The notes beneath the pieces are model-generated. The model saw only the letters and a list, made by a program, of their open reading frames with translations, did no database searches and was not told the DNA's origin. Source: Pleodorina starrii (taxonomy: Eukaryota > Chlorophyta > Chlorophyceae > Chlamydomonadales > Volvocaceae). From it: 64,000 nucleotides of DNA. How positions within the stretch are numbered: the first letter of the stretch is position 1; each line of letters starts with the position of its first letter. Location: NCBI GenBank assembly GCA_030267565.1, contig BRXU01000005.1, positions 1,721,501-1,785,500 on the forward strand. Direction: 5' to 3'. Positions 1-12,200 of this stretch are shown here, piece by piece. The translations under genes were made by a program, and so were the position numbers.

Positions 1-223
1 AGTCCCTGGAGTTCACTCACTCCTCCTCGGGTGTTCAATCCCCGCCGGTTGCTGTTGCGCCGCTTGAATTCGCGGCTGACAAACGGGCGGGCGTCAGGAA
101 CTTCGGGGGTTCAATTCCTGCAGCTTTTGTCTACTTGTTTTCGCGCGCACTCTTCCGGCTATGCCTGGCGCACCTACCTGCCAAACCATCTGGCGCCCTC
201 CCTTTCTCCCTTTATTGTGTCAG
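1..223 (+). other. Intron sequence upstream of first visible WD40-gene exon
   Basis: No convincing exon is seen here. The stretch ends in a pyrimidine-rich tract and a CAG acceptor at 221-223, so it reads as the 3' part of an intron of the WD40 gene whose earlier exons lie left of the window. A short exon that I cannot recognise is possible. Confidence 0.5.
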
Positions 224-3200
224 GACACGAACGTGGTGGCGGACGTGGTGGCGGCCTCCTCCACCGTCGTCTCCCACGTCATCCGCTGGCTGCAGCGCGA
301 CGGCATCATGCTCAAGCAGTACCCCGACGTGAGAAGACCCACTAGCGCAGGCGTGTCTAGGAGGGATGGTAGATCTTGCACCACCCCCTTTGCAATCCTA
401 CAAACGGACACACCCACCCATCCACCCACCCACCCACTCACACACGCGCGCAGGCCGTGCTCCAGCTCGCCAGCGACACGCCGGTCAACAGCCTGGTTTC
501 CAAGGCGGCGCTCAACTACCACCGCCGCCCGGCCGCCTTCCTCATAAATAAGGACGCCGGCTGGCCATCCAACCTGATGACGCTGGAGAACTCGGACTAC
601 CGCGTCAACTCACTGGTGGGACCGGGTGGCGCATAATGCGCCCCGCCCCGCGCCGCGCCATCGGCAGCACGACGTCCCGCGCCACCTGTAGTTGTACTTC
701 GCACGCCGTGCTGCCAGGCTTCGCCTCCTCTTGATCTCGCGGCGCCGAAACGTTTTGTGATCCATGTGGCTGTGGCTGCCGACTGCAACGGTCTGTCTGG
801 GCCGGGAAGAAAAGCCCTGTCGACAGAGGCATTGGCGGAAGGCAGTGCGGGTATCGTGTTGCGGGCAGGTTTGCAGGCGCCGGCCAGGCGCCCGCCACCC
901 GCCCGGTCGCTGTCCGGGTGGGTCATGCCTGGCCAGGGTGCCGATGCCCGCGCGTCCACGGAATCCCGAATGACGACACGACACGACGAAGCGCCTGTCC
1001 GCTGTGCCACACGCCGCCATGCGCCCGCCGGCGTTGGTCTCCCCTTGGTCTCCGCGCAGGCTTTCCTGCTGAAGGACAGCGGCAGCGGCAGCAGCCTGCG
1101 GCTGGTGACGGGCGCGGACGACGGCGTGGTGCGCGTGTGGGACATGCGCTCGGGCGACCTGCTGTTCGCGATGCAGCCGCCGGCGCAGGTAAGAACTGAC
1201 GAGGAACGTTGGTGTTTCGCCTCCGCCCTCCGCCTCCGCCACTCCGTCTGGTGCGCTGTTCGGTGGCTTGCGCGATCCGCCCCGCCCCGCACCGCACCGC
1301 GCACCACGCACCGCATCCCGCACCCCGCCCCCGCAGGCATACTCGGGCACCCTGCCGGCCGTCAAGTGCATCGCGGTGGCTTCAATGCCGGACGGCAGCA
1401 CGCAGATCTCCAGCGCGGGCAAGGACCTGGCAGGTGAGAGACTTGGATGGCGGGTTGCACCCGGTTGGGCATGGGGTCGGGAGGGTGGCTACCGTAAGTG
1501 AGTAAGGAGACACCGCAGCGGAGGCAGCCGGGCGCGGCGCAGCCGGCGGTGGTCCCCCGTGTGGAGCCCGGCATGGGCGGCCGTCGTGGGCTGCGAGCCC
1601 GGCCCCAACGCCGGTGGCTTGAGAGGGAAGCGATGCGCTGGTGATGCCCCCCGGTGAAGGCTGGCCTGAAAACACCCGAGCCGCTCCCGCCCCCGCGCGC
1701 GTGCGCGCGCGACGCGCACGCCCGGATATGCAACTCCACTCCCGCGCGTTGCTGCCCTGCCCGGCCCGGCCCGTTGTTGCCGCCGCCTCCCGCAGTGCGG
1801 CTGTGGAACCTGAAGACGGGCCAGCAGTTTGCGGAGCTGGGCAAGAGCAACGCCATGATCACAGATACGGTGCGGGCGCTGGCCATGTCGCCAGACGGCC
1901 GATTGATCCTGTCGGCCGGAGATGACCTGGCGCTGCGCGCGTGGACGCCCGGGTGAGTCGCTGAGGCACCGGGGGGTCGCTGAGGCAGGCAGCGCGTTAG
2001 CGCGCTGGCCGTGTACCCTAAGTGCTTGGATAGGAATGCGGCGCTGGTGATGCGCGTGTGTGGGGAGAGTGGGATGCTGTGCATTGGGGTGCTGGCACAC
2101 GAGCATGGCGAGCCAAGCAGCAGTGCGCGTGGGGGCACGGAGCAGCTGGCAGGCCGGGGCAGGGGAGGGAGGATCGGAAGGATGGCGGCTCGGCTCGTTG
2201 CCCTGCCTGCGCTCTACCGTATTCGACTTGCCGCTGCATCCGTTCCTGCACGTTACGCAAAGCATCAAGTTCCAAGTTGTAACATGTGACTCTTGTGACC
2301 CGTGTTGTGTATTTGTGGCGCAGGAGGTCCGGCCAGGAGGTGCAGGCCAGCCAGGGGGGGGGGGAGGGCCTGGCGGTGGAGGCGGCCGAGCCCGACCCGG
2401 CCAAGCTCTGGGCGTCCGCCACGGCGACCAGCCTGCAGGTCCGTGCAGCTGCTGCTGCTGCTGCTGCTGCCTCGCGTATGCCCCCTGTTGCTGTCCGCTG
2501 CTGTCCGCTGCTGTCTATTACTGTCTGTTGCTGTCCGCTGTTTTGACTGATGTTGACTACTGTTGACTACTGCTGTCCGCGCTGCGTGTTTGATGTGGCG
2601 AGACCGTTGGCTTGTGCGCTGACGATGCCTGATCTGGAAAGGGGTCAAATGCGTCGCGACCCCCCCCCACACACACACACACTTGGGATGCCCGGGGTCG
2701 CGGGGCCTTTCAGGCGACCGGTGCCGGCGCCTGTGGCGGCAAGCAAGGTTACCGCACCTTGTTGTGGGGTTGTACACTCGTGCTTCGGGGTTTGCGCTTT
2801 ACCGCACACGCGGCAAGGCACTCATGTCGTGTGTTACAGCACTGCAATACTCAAAAGCCGCGCTTTCGGTTGAACCGCACAGCCTTTTGTGTACCTATGT
2901 ATCTACCTATGTATACCCCTACCGTATGAATGTGAGTGTGCCGCTGTGCCCCTGCATGTGCGTACTTCTCCTCCCTCCCACAGGACAAGCCGCACAAGAA
3001 GGTCATCCGCTGCATCGCATTCAGCGCCGATGGGTCGCTGGTGAGTCAGCGTCAGTGTCAGTGGTACCGGTAGTGTGTGTGTATGTGGGGAGGGGCGGGT
3101 GTTGTTGCCGGGAAAGGGGGCGAGGGCGCGCTGGAGGGCCGGTGGGGCCGTGCAGGGCCCTCATGCCGCTCCGCCCTTCCCGTAAACCCACCGAGCCGCA

Positions 3201-6200
3201 GCGCCGCATTGTGCTCACTGAGCGCTCCTCTTGAACCTCCCCCCTTTCCTGAGTTGAGCGAAAAAACCGAACACCCCTCCCGCCTCCCCCCTGGCGCAGT
3301 TCGCCACCGGCTCTGACGACGATGCCAGCACCAATGCCGTGGCGCTGTGCCTGTGGGAGACGGCGGGCTTCCAAGTGCGTGCGGTGCTGCGCGGCCACAT
3401 CGGCCCCGTCAAGTGCGTCGCCTTCTCACTGCGCCCCGTGGCGACCAGCGAGGGGCAGTCGGCGCGGGGGCCCGCGCCGCAGCACCTGCTGGCCTCCGGA
3501 TCCGCGGACCGGTGAGTGCTGCGGAAGGGAGGGAGGGGAGGGAGTCAGAGGGAGGGAGGGAGGGAGCAGCGGCACGCGTGTGTATAAATACACACGCCAC
3601 GCCACGCCGACGACGGGGGCTTGTGTCGTCGTCTTTTGTGTTTTCCGCCTCATGCGCGCCCTGACGTGGGCCCCGCTTGCCGATTCGCTGTGGCCCCTCT
3701 CCACCGCCCCTTCCCCCTTCCCCCTTTCCCTTCCGCTGCGGCTCGTTTTCTCGAACTTCTCTTTCCGCTCGGCCCATCACCCCACCCCACCCCTCTGTCG
3801 ACCCCCAGCACGATCCGGTTGTGGGTCACCCGGCCTCCGTCTCTGAAGACGCTGGACGAGCTCCAGGCTAGCCTGAGCGACGGACACTGGGCGCTGCCCA
3901 ACCAGACGCTGCAGGTGGGGCCGCGGCCCTCTTGCCAACGGGCAAAAGGTCTCTTACGGGGTTACGGTGTGAAATTTTTGAGGTGTTGTAGGTGTGTGTG
4001 CCTGGGGCCTGAGTGTCAAGGTAGGCATCGCCTGGGTCTGAAACTGGTTTCTCTCATTCGTATTCGTGTCGACTACCGACGCGCCCGGCTGCGCCATGCA
4101 GCGGCCTCGTTGGACGCTCGGAAACACGCCGTACAATCTACGGTACAATGTTCGTACAGGTACCTGCCGTAACGCGCCCCGGGGGCCGGGGCATTGGCAC
4201 AACGGGCTGGAAGCCATCAAGCACGCTGTGCTGACTGCCTGACTCCGTTTGCCCTGACGCCCTGCTGACGCGAACCTCTGTTGCCTGCCTGCTCCGTCGC
4301 TGTGTTTTCGGGGCTGGGGCGCCCTCCGCCGCCGCCGCTGCCCCGGTCGGTCAGGGCCACTCCGCGACGGTCCGCGCGGTGGCGTTCAGTCCTGACGGCG
4401 TCAAGATGGCCTCCGCGGGCGAGGACCGCACCGTGCGGCTGTGGAGCGTGGCCTCGCGCCAGCAGCTGGCGGTGTTCCACGGACACAACGCGGCGGTGGT
4501 GGACATTGCGTTCGACCCGGACGGCATGGTGCTGGCCTCCTGCTCCGATACCGAGATCCGGCTGTGGGACACCAACAACTACCCACAGGTTGGGATGGGG
4601 GTTGGGTTGGGGGGTGGGGGTGCAGTGCGTGCACCGCGGGGGCTGTCCTTCGGTGATAGCGAAGCGGTAGGAAAGGACAACGGTGCATTTGGTTTTTGAC
4701 ATTGTGCCGTAGCCCAGGCTTCCCACGCGCATGCAATGGTCATGGCGGGCGCCCGCTGCGGGAGCCGCCGCTGCGGGGTGGTCGTTCCCCGCGCCAATGG
4801 CAATTCGGCGCTGCCGCCCTTCCAACTGCTGCCCTTCCGACTGCTTACCCAGGTGACGGTGATGCACGGACACAACAGCGGCGTCAACACCATCTCCTTT
4901 ACCACGGACGGCAAGGTGGGTCACCCGGGCCCACCCCCCGCGGTTGACACGGACTAGGGTTTGGGTTTGGGGTTGTGTTTGGGGCGCAAACGGTACTTGG
5001 GGGTTTACCGTGTGTTGTCGTGGGGTCGAAGAGCATTGCAGCGAAGGGGTGGTAGGGTGCGGCTGGTTACCGCGGGGGATTTGCCGGCGGCGCGGCGGGG
5101 ACCGGCGGCGTGCCCGCCCGCCTGCCCCCCAGCCTGAGCGCCCTGGCCCCCTCCCCGCCGCGGGTGGGCCGCGCCTTTCGCCTACACCACTTGGGCGAAG
5201 ATCACTCCACCGCGGAACTCCTTTCTTTCCCTCGCCCCCTGGCGCCCCGCAGTACCTGGCGTCGGGCAGCGACGATGGCGGGCTGGTGGTGTGGAAGGAC
5301 AACGGAGACAGCAAGTGGACAAAGGTACGCGGGACCGCGGTGCGGCGGCGCAGGGAGAAGGCGTGGCGTATGTAGGGGCGTTGCCGTGCGTAGAAGCCCG
5401 CGCCGCACGTGGGCTGCCGTGCGCCGCGCCGGAGGGTGCGCAGGAACCTTGGCCACACATGGGGTTTTCCACCTTGACTTTAACACGCGATGATGCCGTG
5501 GTCCTCCTCCACGTCCTCCATCATTTCCTCTGGGAAGCCGCAGGCGGGCCGGGCCGGGCCGCCTCGACGCCGATCCGCCCACCAGGCCCTCCTGCCCCAA
5601 TGCCACCTCCACCGCCCGTCACCTACCGGTACACTTTCCCCAATGCCGCGCTCCCACCTTCATTACGGTGTCGTACTCCCCAATGTCCGCCTCCGCGACA
5701 CCACCCGCAGTGCAAGGCGGTCCCGCGCGACGACAGCGGCACGCAGGGCCACAGCGGCAGCATCATCGCGCTGGCCTTCAGCCCCGCGGACGAGGACGGC
5801 GGCGGCATGCGCCACGACAGCGGCACGCACCTGCTGGCAACCGCCTCAGCGGACAAGACCATCCGCCTGTGGCTGGTGCAGGTAAAGGCTGCGCCGCGCG
5901 CTAAGCCCCGTCGTGTTAACACCGCATTTACCGGCACACGATCCGTGCCGTACCCGTACCCGTACCCCTTGTCGTACCGTACTGCACGCGCGCGCTGCGC
6001 TCCTGGTTGGCTGGTTGGACGGCTGGCTGGGCTGTGCGCGCGCCATGCAGATCGCTGACTGACTCCTGATTGGTTTTGCGGCGGGCGGGCCGGTGGGTGA
6101 GTGGGTGGGTCGGGCAAGCGTAGGAGGACGTAGGGGTCGTATGCGGTCACGGCGACGAGACCGTGAGAGCCTGTTGCTGTGTGGCCGTGTGTGGCGCCGC

Positions 6201-9200
6201 TGTTGCACGCGCATGTGTGCAGGAGAGCAAGGCCCTCACGGACGACCAGGCCAAGGCCATCGCCATCGTCACCAACATCCTCCGCCGCAAGGGAAAGCTG
6301 CACGTGGGCGAGTCGCAGGAGATGGAGACGGAGCGGGTGGGTGGGGGCGGAGCGCGTGTGTGCGTGCGTGGGCGAGTTGATGCGCGGGCGGGCGAGTGGC
6401 GCGCGGCGGCGGGGGCGTTCCGACGGGGTATGCGGAGCTCGACGGGTTTTGGGGGTTGGGCAAAGGAGCGTCAAGCCAAAAGCGGCAGGGTGACTCTCGG
6501 GCGGCGTCGGGCCTGTGGGGGGCGGCGCTGCTCGCGCTGCTTTGCGGTGCCGGTATGTGAAAGTGATGACACGTGCATGGACGACGGCCCATCGCCGCGG
6601 GTGGGAGCTGGGAGGGCGTTTGGGCCTGGGTGACTAGTGTGATGACATGGTCGGAGCATGCGCGCCCAGCAGCCGCGAGGGCCACGCGCGCAAAGCGTTT
6701 GCCTCAGGGTTCGACACAAGAGCCACCCGCCCTGCCCGTTGGCTCGAACCTGCCCTGCCCTGCCCTTGCACTGCCCTGACCTGCCCTACCCGGCCCGGCC
6801 CGGCCCTACGGGCGGTCGTTCAGGCGGGCAGCGCGGACGGCGGCGCCGGAGTGATGGTGGAGCTGCTGAGTGTGGTACAAGGCCACGACGGCAGGTAGGG
6901 CTGCAGGCGGTGGGCTGCCGACCCGCGGGTCGTGCGGGGTCCCGAAGAGCGTGGGGGCCAAGGACACGGGGGCCAGCGTGTGTTCAGGGCTTCGGTAGCT
7001 ATCGTCAACGGAGGCTGAGAGATGGCAGGGAACGGAGTGCGGCGAGTGGCGGCCACTGGGCCGAGGGCAGCGTGCGCGCGTTCCCCCGCTGATGCTGATG
7101 TTGATGCTGATGTTGATGTTGACACCTGACACTGCAACCGCACCGGCATTGACCTGTTGACGCTGACGCGTGGCAACAAAACCTACATGTGCACACGTCA
7201 CCTGCTGGCCGCCGTGTGTGTGTGCGATGCATGATGTGTGCATGCACACATTGCAGCGTGCGCGCCATCGACTTCAGCGGCGACGGGACGCTGCTGGCGA
7301 CGGGCGGCAACGACCGCACCGTGCGGCTGTGGGCGGTGCCGTCGAAGGTCATGGATGAGCCCATCTCGCCCTTCCTGGTCCTCTCGGTGAGTACGGCACC
7401 GTCTCCGCTCCGTGCGCTTCCGCACAAGCCCGCTGGCGTGCCTGCCCGGGGCCTCTCCACCACCGCCTCTTCGTCCTGTCCCTTGATCCTCATGACCCTC
7501 ATGACCCTCATGACCCTCATGACCCTCATGACCCTCATGACCCTCATGACCCTCATGACCCTCATGACCCTCATGACCCTCATGACCCTCATGACCCTCA
7601 TGACCCTCATGACCCTCATGACCCTCATGACCCTCATGACCCTCATGACCCTCATGACCCTCATGACCCTCATGACCCTCATGACCCTCATGACCCTCAT
7701 GACCCTCATGACCCTCATGACCCTCATGACCCTCATGACCCTCATGACCCTCATGACCCTCATGACCCTCATGACCCTCATGACCCTCATGACCCTCATG
7801 ACCCTCATGACCCTCATGACCCTTCTGATCCTCATGACCCTCATGACCCTCATGACCCTCATGACCCTCATGACCCTCATGACCCTCATGACCCTCATGA
7901 CCCTCATGACCCTCATGACCCTCATGACCCTCATGACCCTCATGACCCTCATCACCCTTCTGATCCTCCTCTTTCGCGGCCGTCATTCTCTCGATCCTGC
8001 TCCTCCTGCTCCAGCTCCTGCACCTGCCCCTGCGGGTCCGTTCGCTAACACTGTCTCGATCCCTTCGCTGCGGTATCTAATTTTACCCCTGCTCCTCCAC
8101 CGCCGCCGCCTCCTCCCCGCCTCCCCGCCCCTCAGGGCCACACCGACGTGATCCGCTGCGTTGCCTTCAGCCCGGTGGCCTCCTCCCGCCTGATGGCTTC
8201 CGCCAGTGAGGACCGCACCGTGAGGCTGTGGCACGTGGCGCCCGCGGGCCAGGGAACCAGCCGACTGCACTGCGAACTCAGGGGACACGACTCCTGGGTC
8301 ATTTGCTGCGCATTCAGCAGCCACGGCCAGCGCATTGCCACCGCATCGCTGGTAGGTCGGTGGGTTGGTGGGTGGGCGAGTCCGTGGGTCTGTGGGTCTG
8401 TGGGCCCGGTGGGTCGGTGGGTTGGCCAGCAGGCCTAGTGTGAAGGCCTGGTCGACTTGAGGGCTCGCACGGCAATGGGCCACTGCAAGGAACGATGTTT
8501 AAGAGAGGGCGCTAGCAAAGCAGGGTAAGGAGATGGACAGAACGGGGGTGGCGGCAGCGGTGGTCTTTGCAGCCCTCCGGCATCGCCGTCCCCCGACATG
8601 CCGCCGCCCTGCTGCCCTTCCCCGGCTGCACTTCACTCTCCCGCAGGACAAGACGGTGCGGATCTGGAGCTCCAGCAACGGTACGCATAAAAACACATAT
8701 ATACACACACGCACACACACATACACAAATTCGCACAATCCGCCGTGTCTGCAAAAATACTCGATGCACCGAAATACCTGCTGCCTGAGACAGACCTGGC
8801 ACCTGGCCGGATACCTGGGGTTGAGCTTGGGCTGTGTTGGGCGGGCGCTCTTTTATCTCATGACGCGGTGGCATTCGTTTGCTGTAAAGGCGCCGAAATA
8901 CGGTGCCGCGCACGCTTCCTTGAGCCGCGGCCCGGGGGTGTATGTAGCTTAGGCCCTCCGAATGCGGGGTTGGGCGCGCCATGGCGGGTTGGGTCCTCAA
9001 GCTGTTGTTGGGTTTGGTGCGGTGTGGGTTTGATTTGTGTGTCCGCACTCCGCAGGCGAGCAGCAGCTGGTGCTGCACGGCCACTCCTCGGGTGTCACCA
9101 GCGTGGCTTTCTCCCCGGACTCGATGACGCTGGTGTCGGGGGGCGCAGACAACAGCGTGCGGCAGTGGAACGCGCGGACGGGGCAGCAGCTGGCGATGAT

Positions 9201-12200
9201 GCAGGTGGGGTGCGGTGCGGTGGGGTGGAGGGGAGTGGGGTGTCGGGCTTGCGATGGAATGCATGCGGACGCGGGGTCGCGGGGTCGCGGGCAGGAGGGC
9301 GAAGGGGACACCACACCACACCATTTGGCGCTTGGCACCTGTGTGTGCCGTGCAGGTACGTGCTTCTCTCCTCTTCTTTTCTTGTGTGCTTCTGTCGGTG
9401 CATGACCCTGGTGCAAGCTGCGTCTCCACTCACCCGCCCGCGTCCCCGCCCGGCCTGCTGGGCTCTCCTTGCCATGCGAATGTGTCGTACCTGCCGTACA
9501 GGGTCACATCGGCCAGATCGCGTCGGTGGCCTACTCGCCCTCGGGCCACGCCGTCGCGTCGGGCGCCGCTGACGCCACCATCCGGCTGTGGGACGCCACC
9601 CGCGGGCAGCAGATCTCGGGCGTGCAGGTGGGCAGCAGGGCAGCGGGGCAGCGGGGTAGCAGGGCAGCGGGCAGGGTGCCACGCGCTGGCGGCAGGGAGG
9701 GAGGGCTGGGAGGCGCGCAACGGCTCAGGGAAGCGCAGCAAGTGGGAGGGCCAGAGGGGCTTGCGAGCCCGGCAGCCACCACAACATGCCACCCCCGGCA
9801 GCATGTCGCGCCCCCCTGGCTTCTCAGCTGCTCTTTGTGTGCTGCTGCTGCCGGTGTGTTGTCTGTACCGCAGGGCGACGTGGGCAGCTTCCAGACCGTC
9901 GCCGTATCGCCGGATGATAAGTTCGTGTCCAGCAGCTCTGACGGTGAGCAGGAAAAGGCGGCGGTGGGTGAGCGGGGGGATGGTGGGTGGGTTCCAGGCG
10001 GGCAGGCAGGCGGGGAGCTTTGCGCATATTCGCGCTGCTAAGGGCCAGGCGGGCAGCGTGCGTCCAGCTGCCCTTTCTTGCAGCGTCCTTGGAGTCCCCT
10101 GCAGCAGCAGCAGCAGCAGCAGCAGCAGCTGGAGGACAGAAACGTATTCCTCTTCCCACCCTTTTTACCCTTACACAACCTTCGCCCCACCGGCTTTTCT
10201 CCTCTTCCCCCCCCCCGGCCGCCAGACAACGTCATTCGGTTGTGGGACATGAACACCGGCAAGCAGAACGCGGTGTTGCAGGTGGGGTGTTGTGAGGTGG
10301 GGTGGGGTGGGGTGCTTGATAACGAAAGATGCCGCAGCAGAGCGACGGAGACGGCGGACCCAGGACCCGGCGGCAGCGGTGGGGTGGCATTCTGCGCAGC
10401 CCCATCCCGCAGCCCCATCCCATATGACCTATCCCAATAACCCCAACCCAGTGCTGGAGACTGCTGACGTTACCCTAGTTCATTTAGATGGGCGCTTGTC
10501 CTTGGTAGTGCTGCAGAAAGTGAAAGGCGCCTCTGGCTGTGCTTCCCGTTCCGCAGGGCCACACGAGCTGGATCGTGGGCGTCTGCTTCGGCTACCAGGT
10601 GAGCCCCGCGGCCGACTGACCGCTGGCGCCGCACACGCCTCCGCACGGGACTCATACGCGCATGCGTCGCCAGGTCTGCACTCATACAGGTCTGCGGCCC
10701 ACGCCCGCGGGGCCTTGGCGCTCGGCCCGACAGTGGCAGCCTCCCTCCCTCCCTACCTACCTACCTAACTACCTCCTGCCGGGCCTATTCGTCGCCTGGT
10801 TCTGAGCGCACGCTGCCTTCGGGCCGCTCTCCGGCCGTTAGCAGCCTTCCTTGGTCAAGCGGCCAATGAATGGCCCAACAAGCGCCAACCCAACGCCAAC
10901 AAGCCGGCCGAGTCCCCCGCGGGGGATGAGTGCCCCGCAGGCATATGCGTGCCGCAGTGCGTCCAGTCAGGCTCGCAGATATTCCCCCGTCAAGGATGAT
11001 AGCAAGCCTGCATGCAGTCCGTCTGCTCCTTAGCGTCCCCACTGTTGCTGAGGCTGAGGCGGCCCCCTGCTTCCGCTGTTGGTGCCGCTGCTGCCGCCGC
11101 TGCGGCTCACGTGCAGGAATTTGATACCGACGGCGACCCGCACCTGATGCTCGCCAGCTGCTCCGATGGTGGGTCCTCGTCACTTCCCGCTTGCTGTGCA
11201 GTGCAGTGCAGTGCAGTGCAGTGCCCCTTCTTGATCGCTGGTTCCGAGTCTTGCGTCTTGCCGCTGCCACGGGCCGGAAATACGGTAGCGCGTGTGCACT
11301 CCTCCCCGAAGGGTAAGATAGGGTATCGGCCCACCTCGCCCTCGTGACGCGACCTTGCCGTGGGTGCTTTCCCTTCGCGGCCCCCTCCCCGCCCCCCAGA
11401 CTGCAGCGTGCGCGTGTGGGACTGCGAGACGTCCGAGTGCGTTCGGGAGCTGCGGGGGCACACCGGCAGCGTCCGCGCGGTGGCTTGGGAGAGCCTCAAG
11501 TGGAACTACATCGCCTCGGCGGGCAACGACTACACCGTCCGAATGTGGAACGTGGCGAGAGGATCGCAGGTAAGCGGCGACGCAGCCCTGTGAAGGTACC
11601 CCGGGGGTCGCCCTCCTCGGTCGGGTACCCGGCTGTGGTTCTCCTGGCTTGAACCCTCTCCCGGGGCGGGGCGGGGCAGCGCCGTGGCCCGCCCGCCCGC
11701 CCGCCGGCCGGCAGGACGTCGGGACGGCAGTGACCGCAGCACCCATCATGGTCACCTGCCCTTCACCGCCCTCCTCCGCTCTCTCCGCCCTCCTCTCCCG
11801 CTCTCCCGTTCCTCTCCCTGCCCCTCTCTCCCGCGCTGAGTATGTTGTGCCCTCCTTCCCTCCTCCCTCCCTCCTCCCTCCCCCTGTCCTCCCCAGGTTG
11901 ATCTGTTCAAGGGCCACACGGACGTGATTCGGGCGCTGGCCTTCAGCCCCGACGGCCTCATCCTGGCGTCCAGCGCCGAGGACTCCACCATCCGGCTCTA
12001 CCACGTGGGACAGATCACGGGCAGCGACACGGAGCGACCCGACTGGCTGCCGCTGCTGCCGGGGTCGGGCGTGGTACTGCGGGTGAGCGCTTCCGCTTCA
12101 TCCGCGAGAGGGCGGGAGACATCTCCCGGGGCCGCCGCCACTGTCGCCACCTAGCCGCTGCCACCTCGCTCATGAGCGCCCTTGGCTCATGAGCGCGCCG

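Noticed and set aside
597..1422. Arg/Ala-rich minus-strand open frames opposite the WD40 exons
   Set aside because: GC-rich shadow frames; the plus strand carries WD40 motifs with matching splice sites.
7189..8151. Long open frames encoding MTL, MRV and HEG repeats on both strands
   Set aside because: They come from the stop-free 9-bp satellite inside a well-supported intron; the flanking WD40 exons splice in phase without it.
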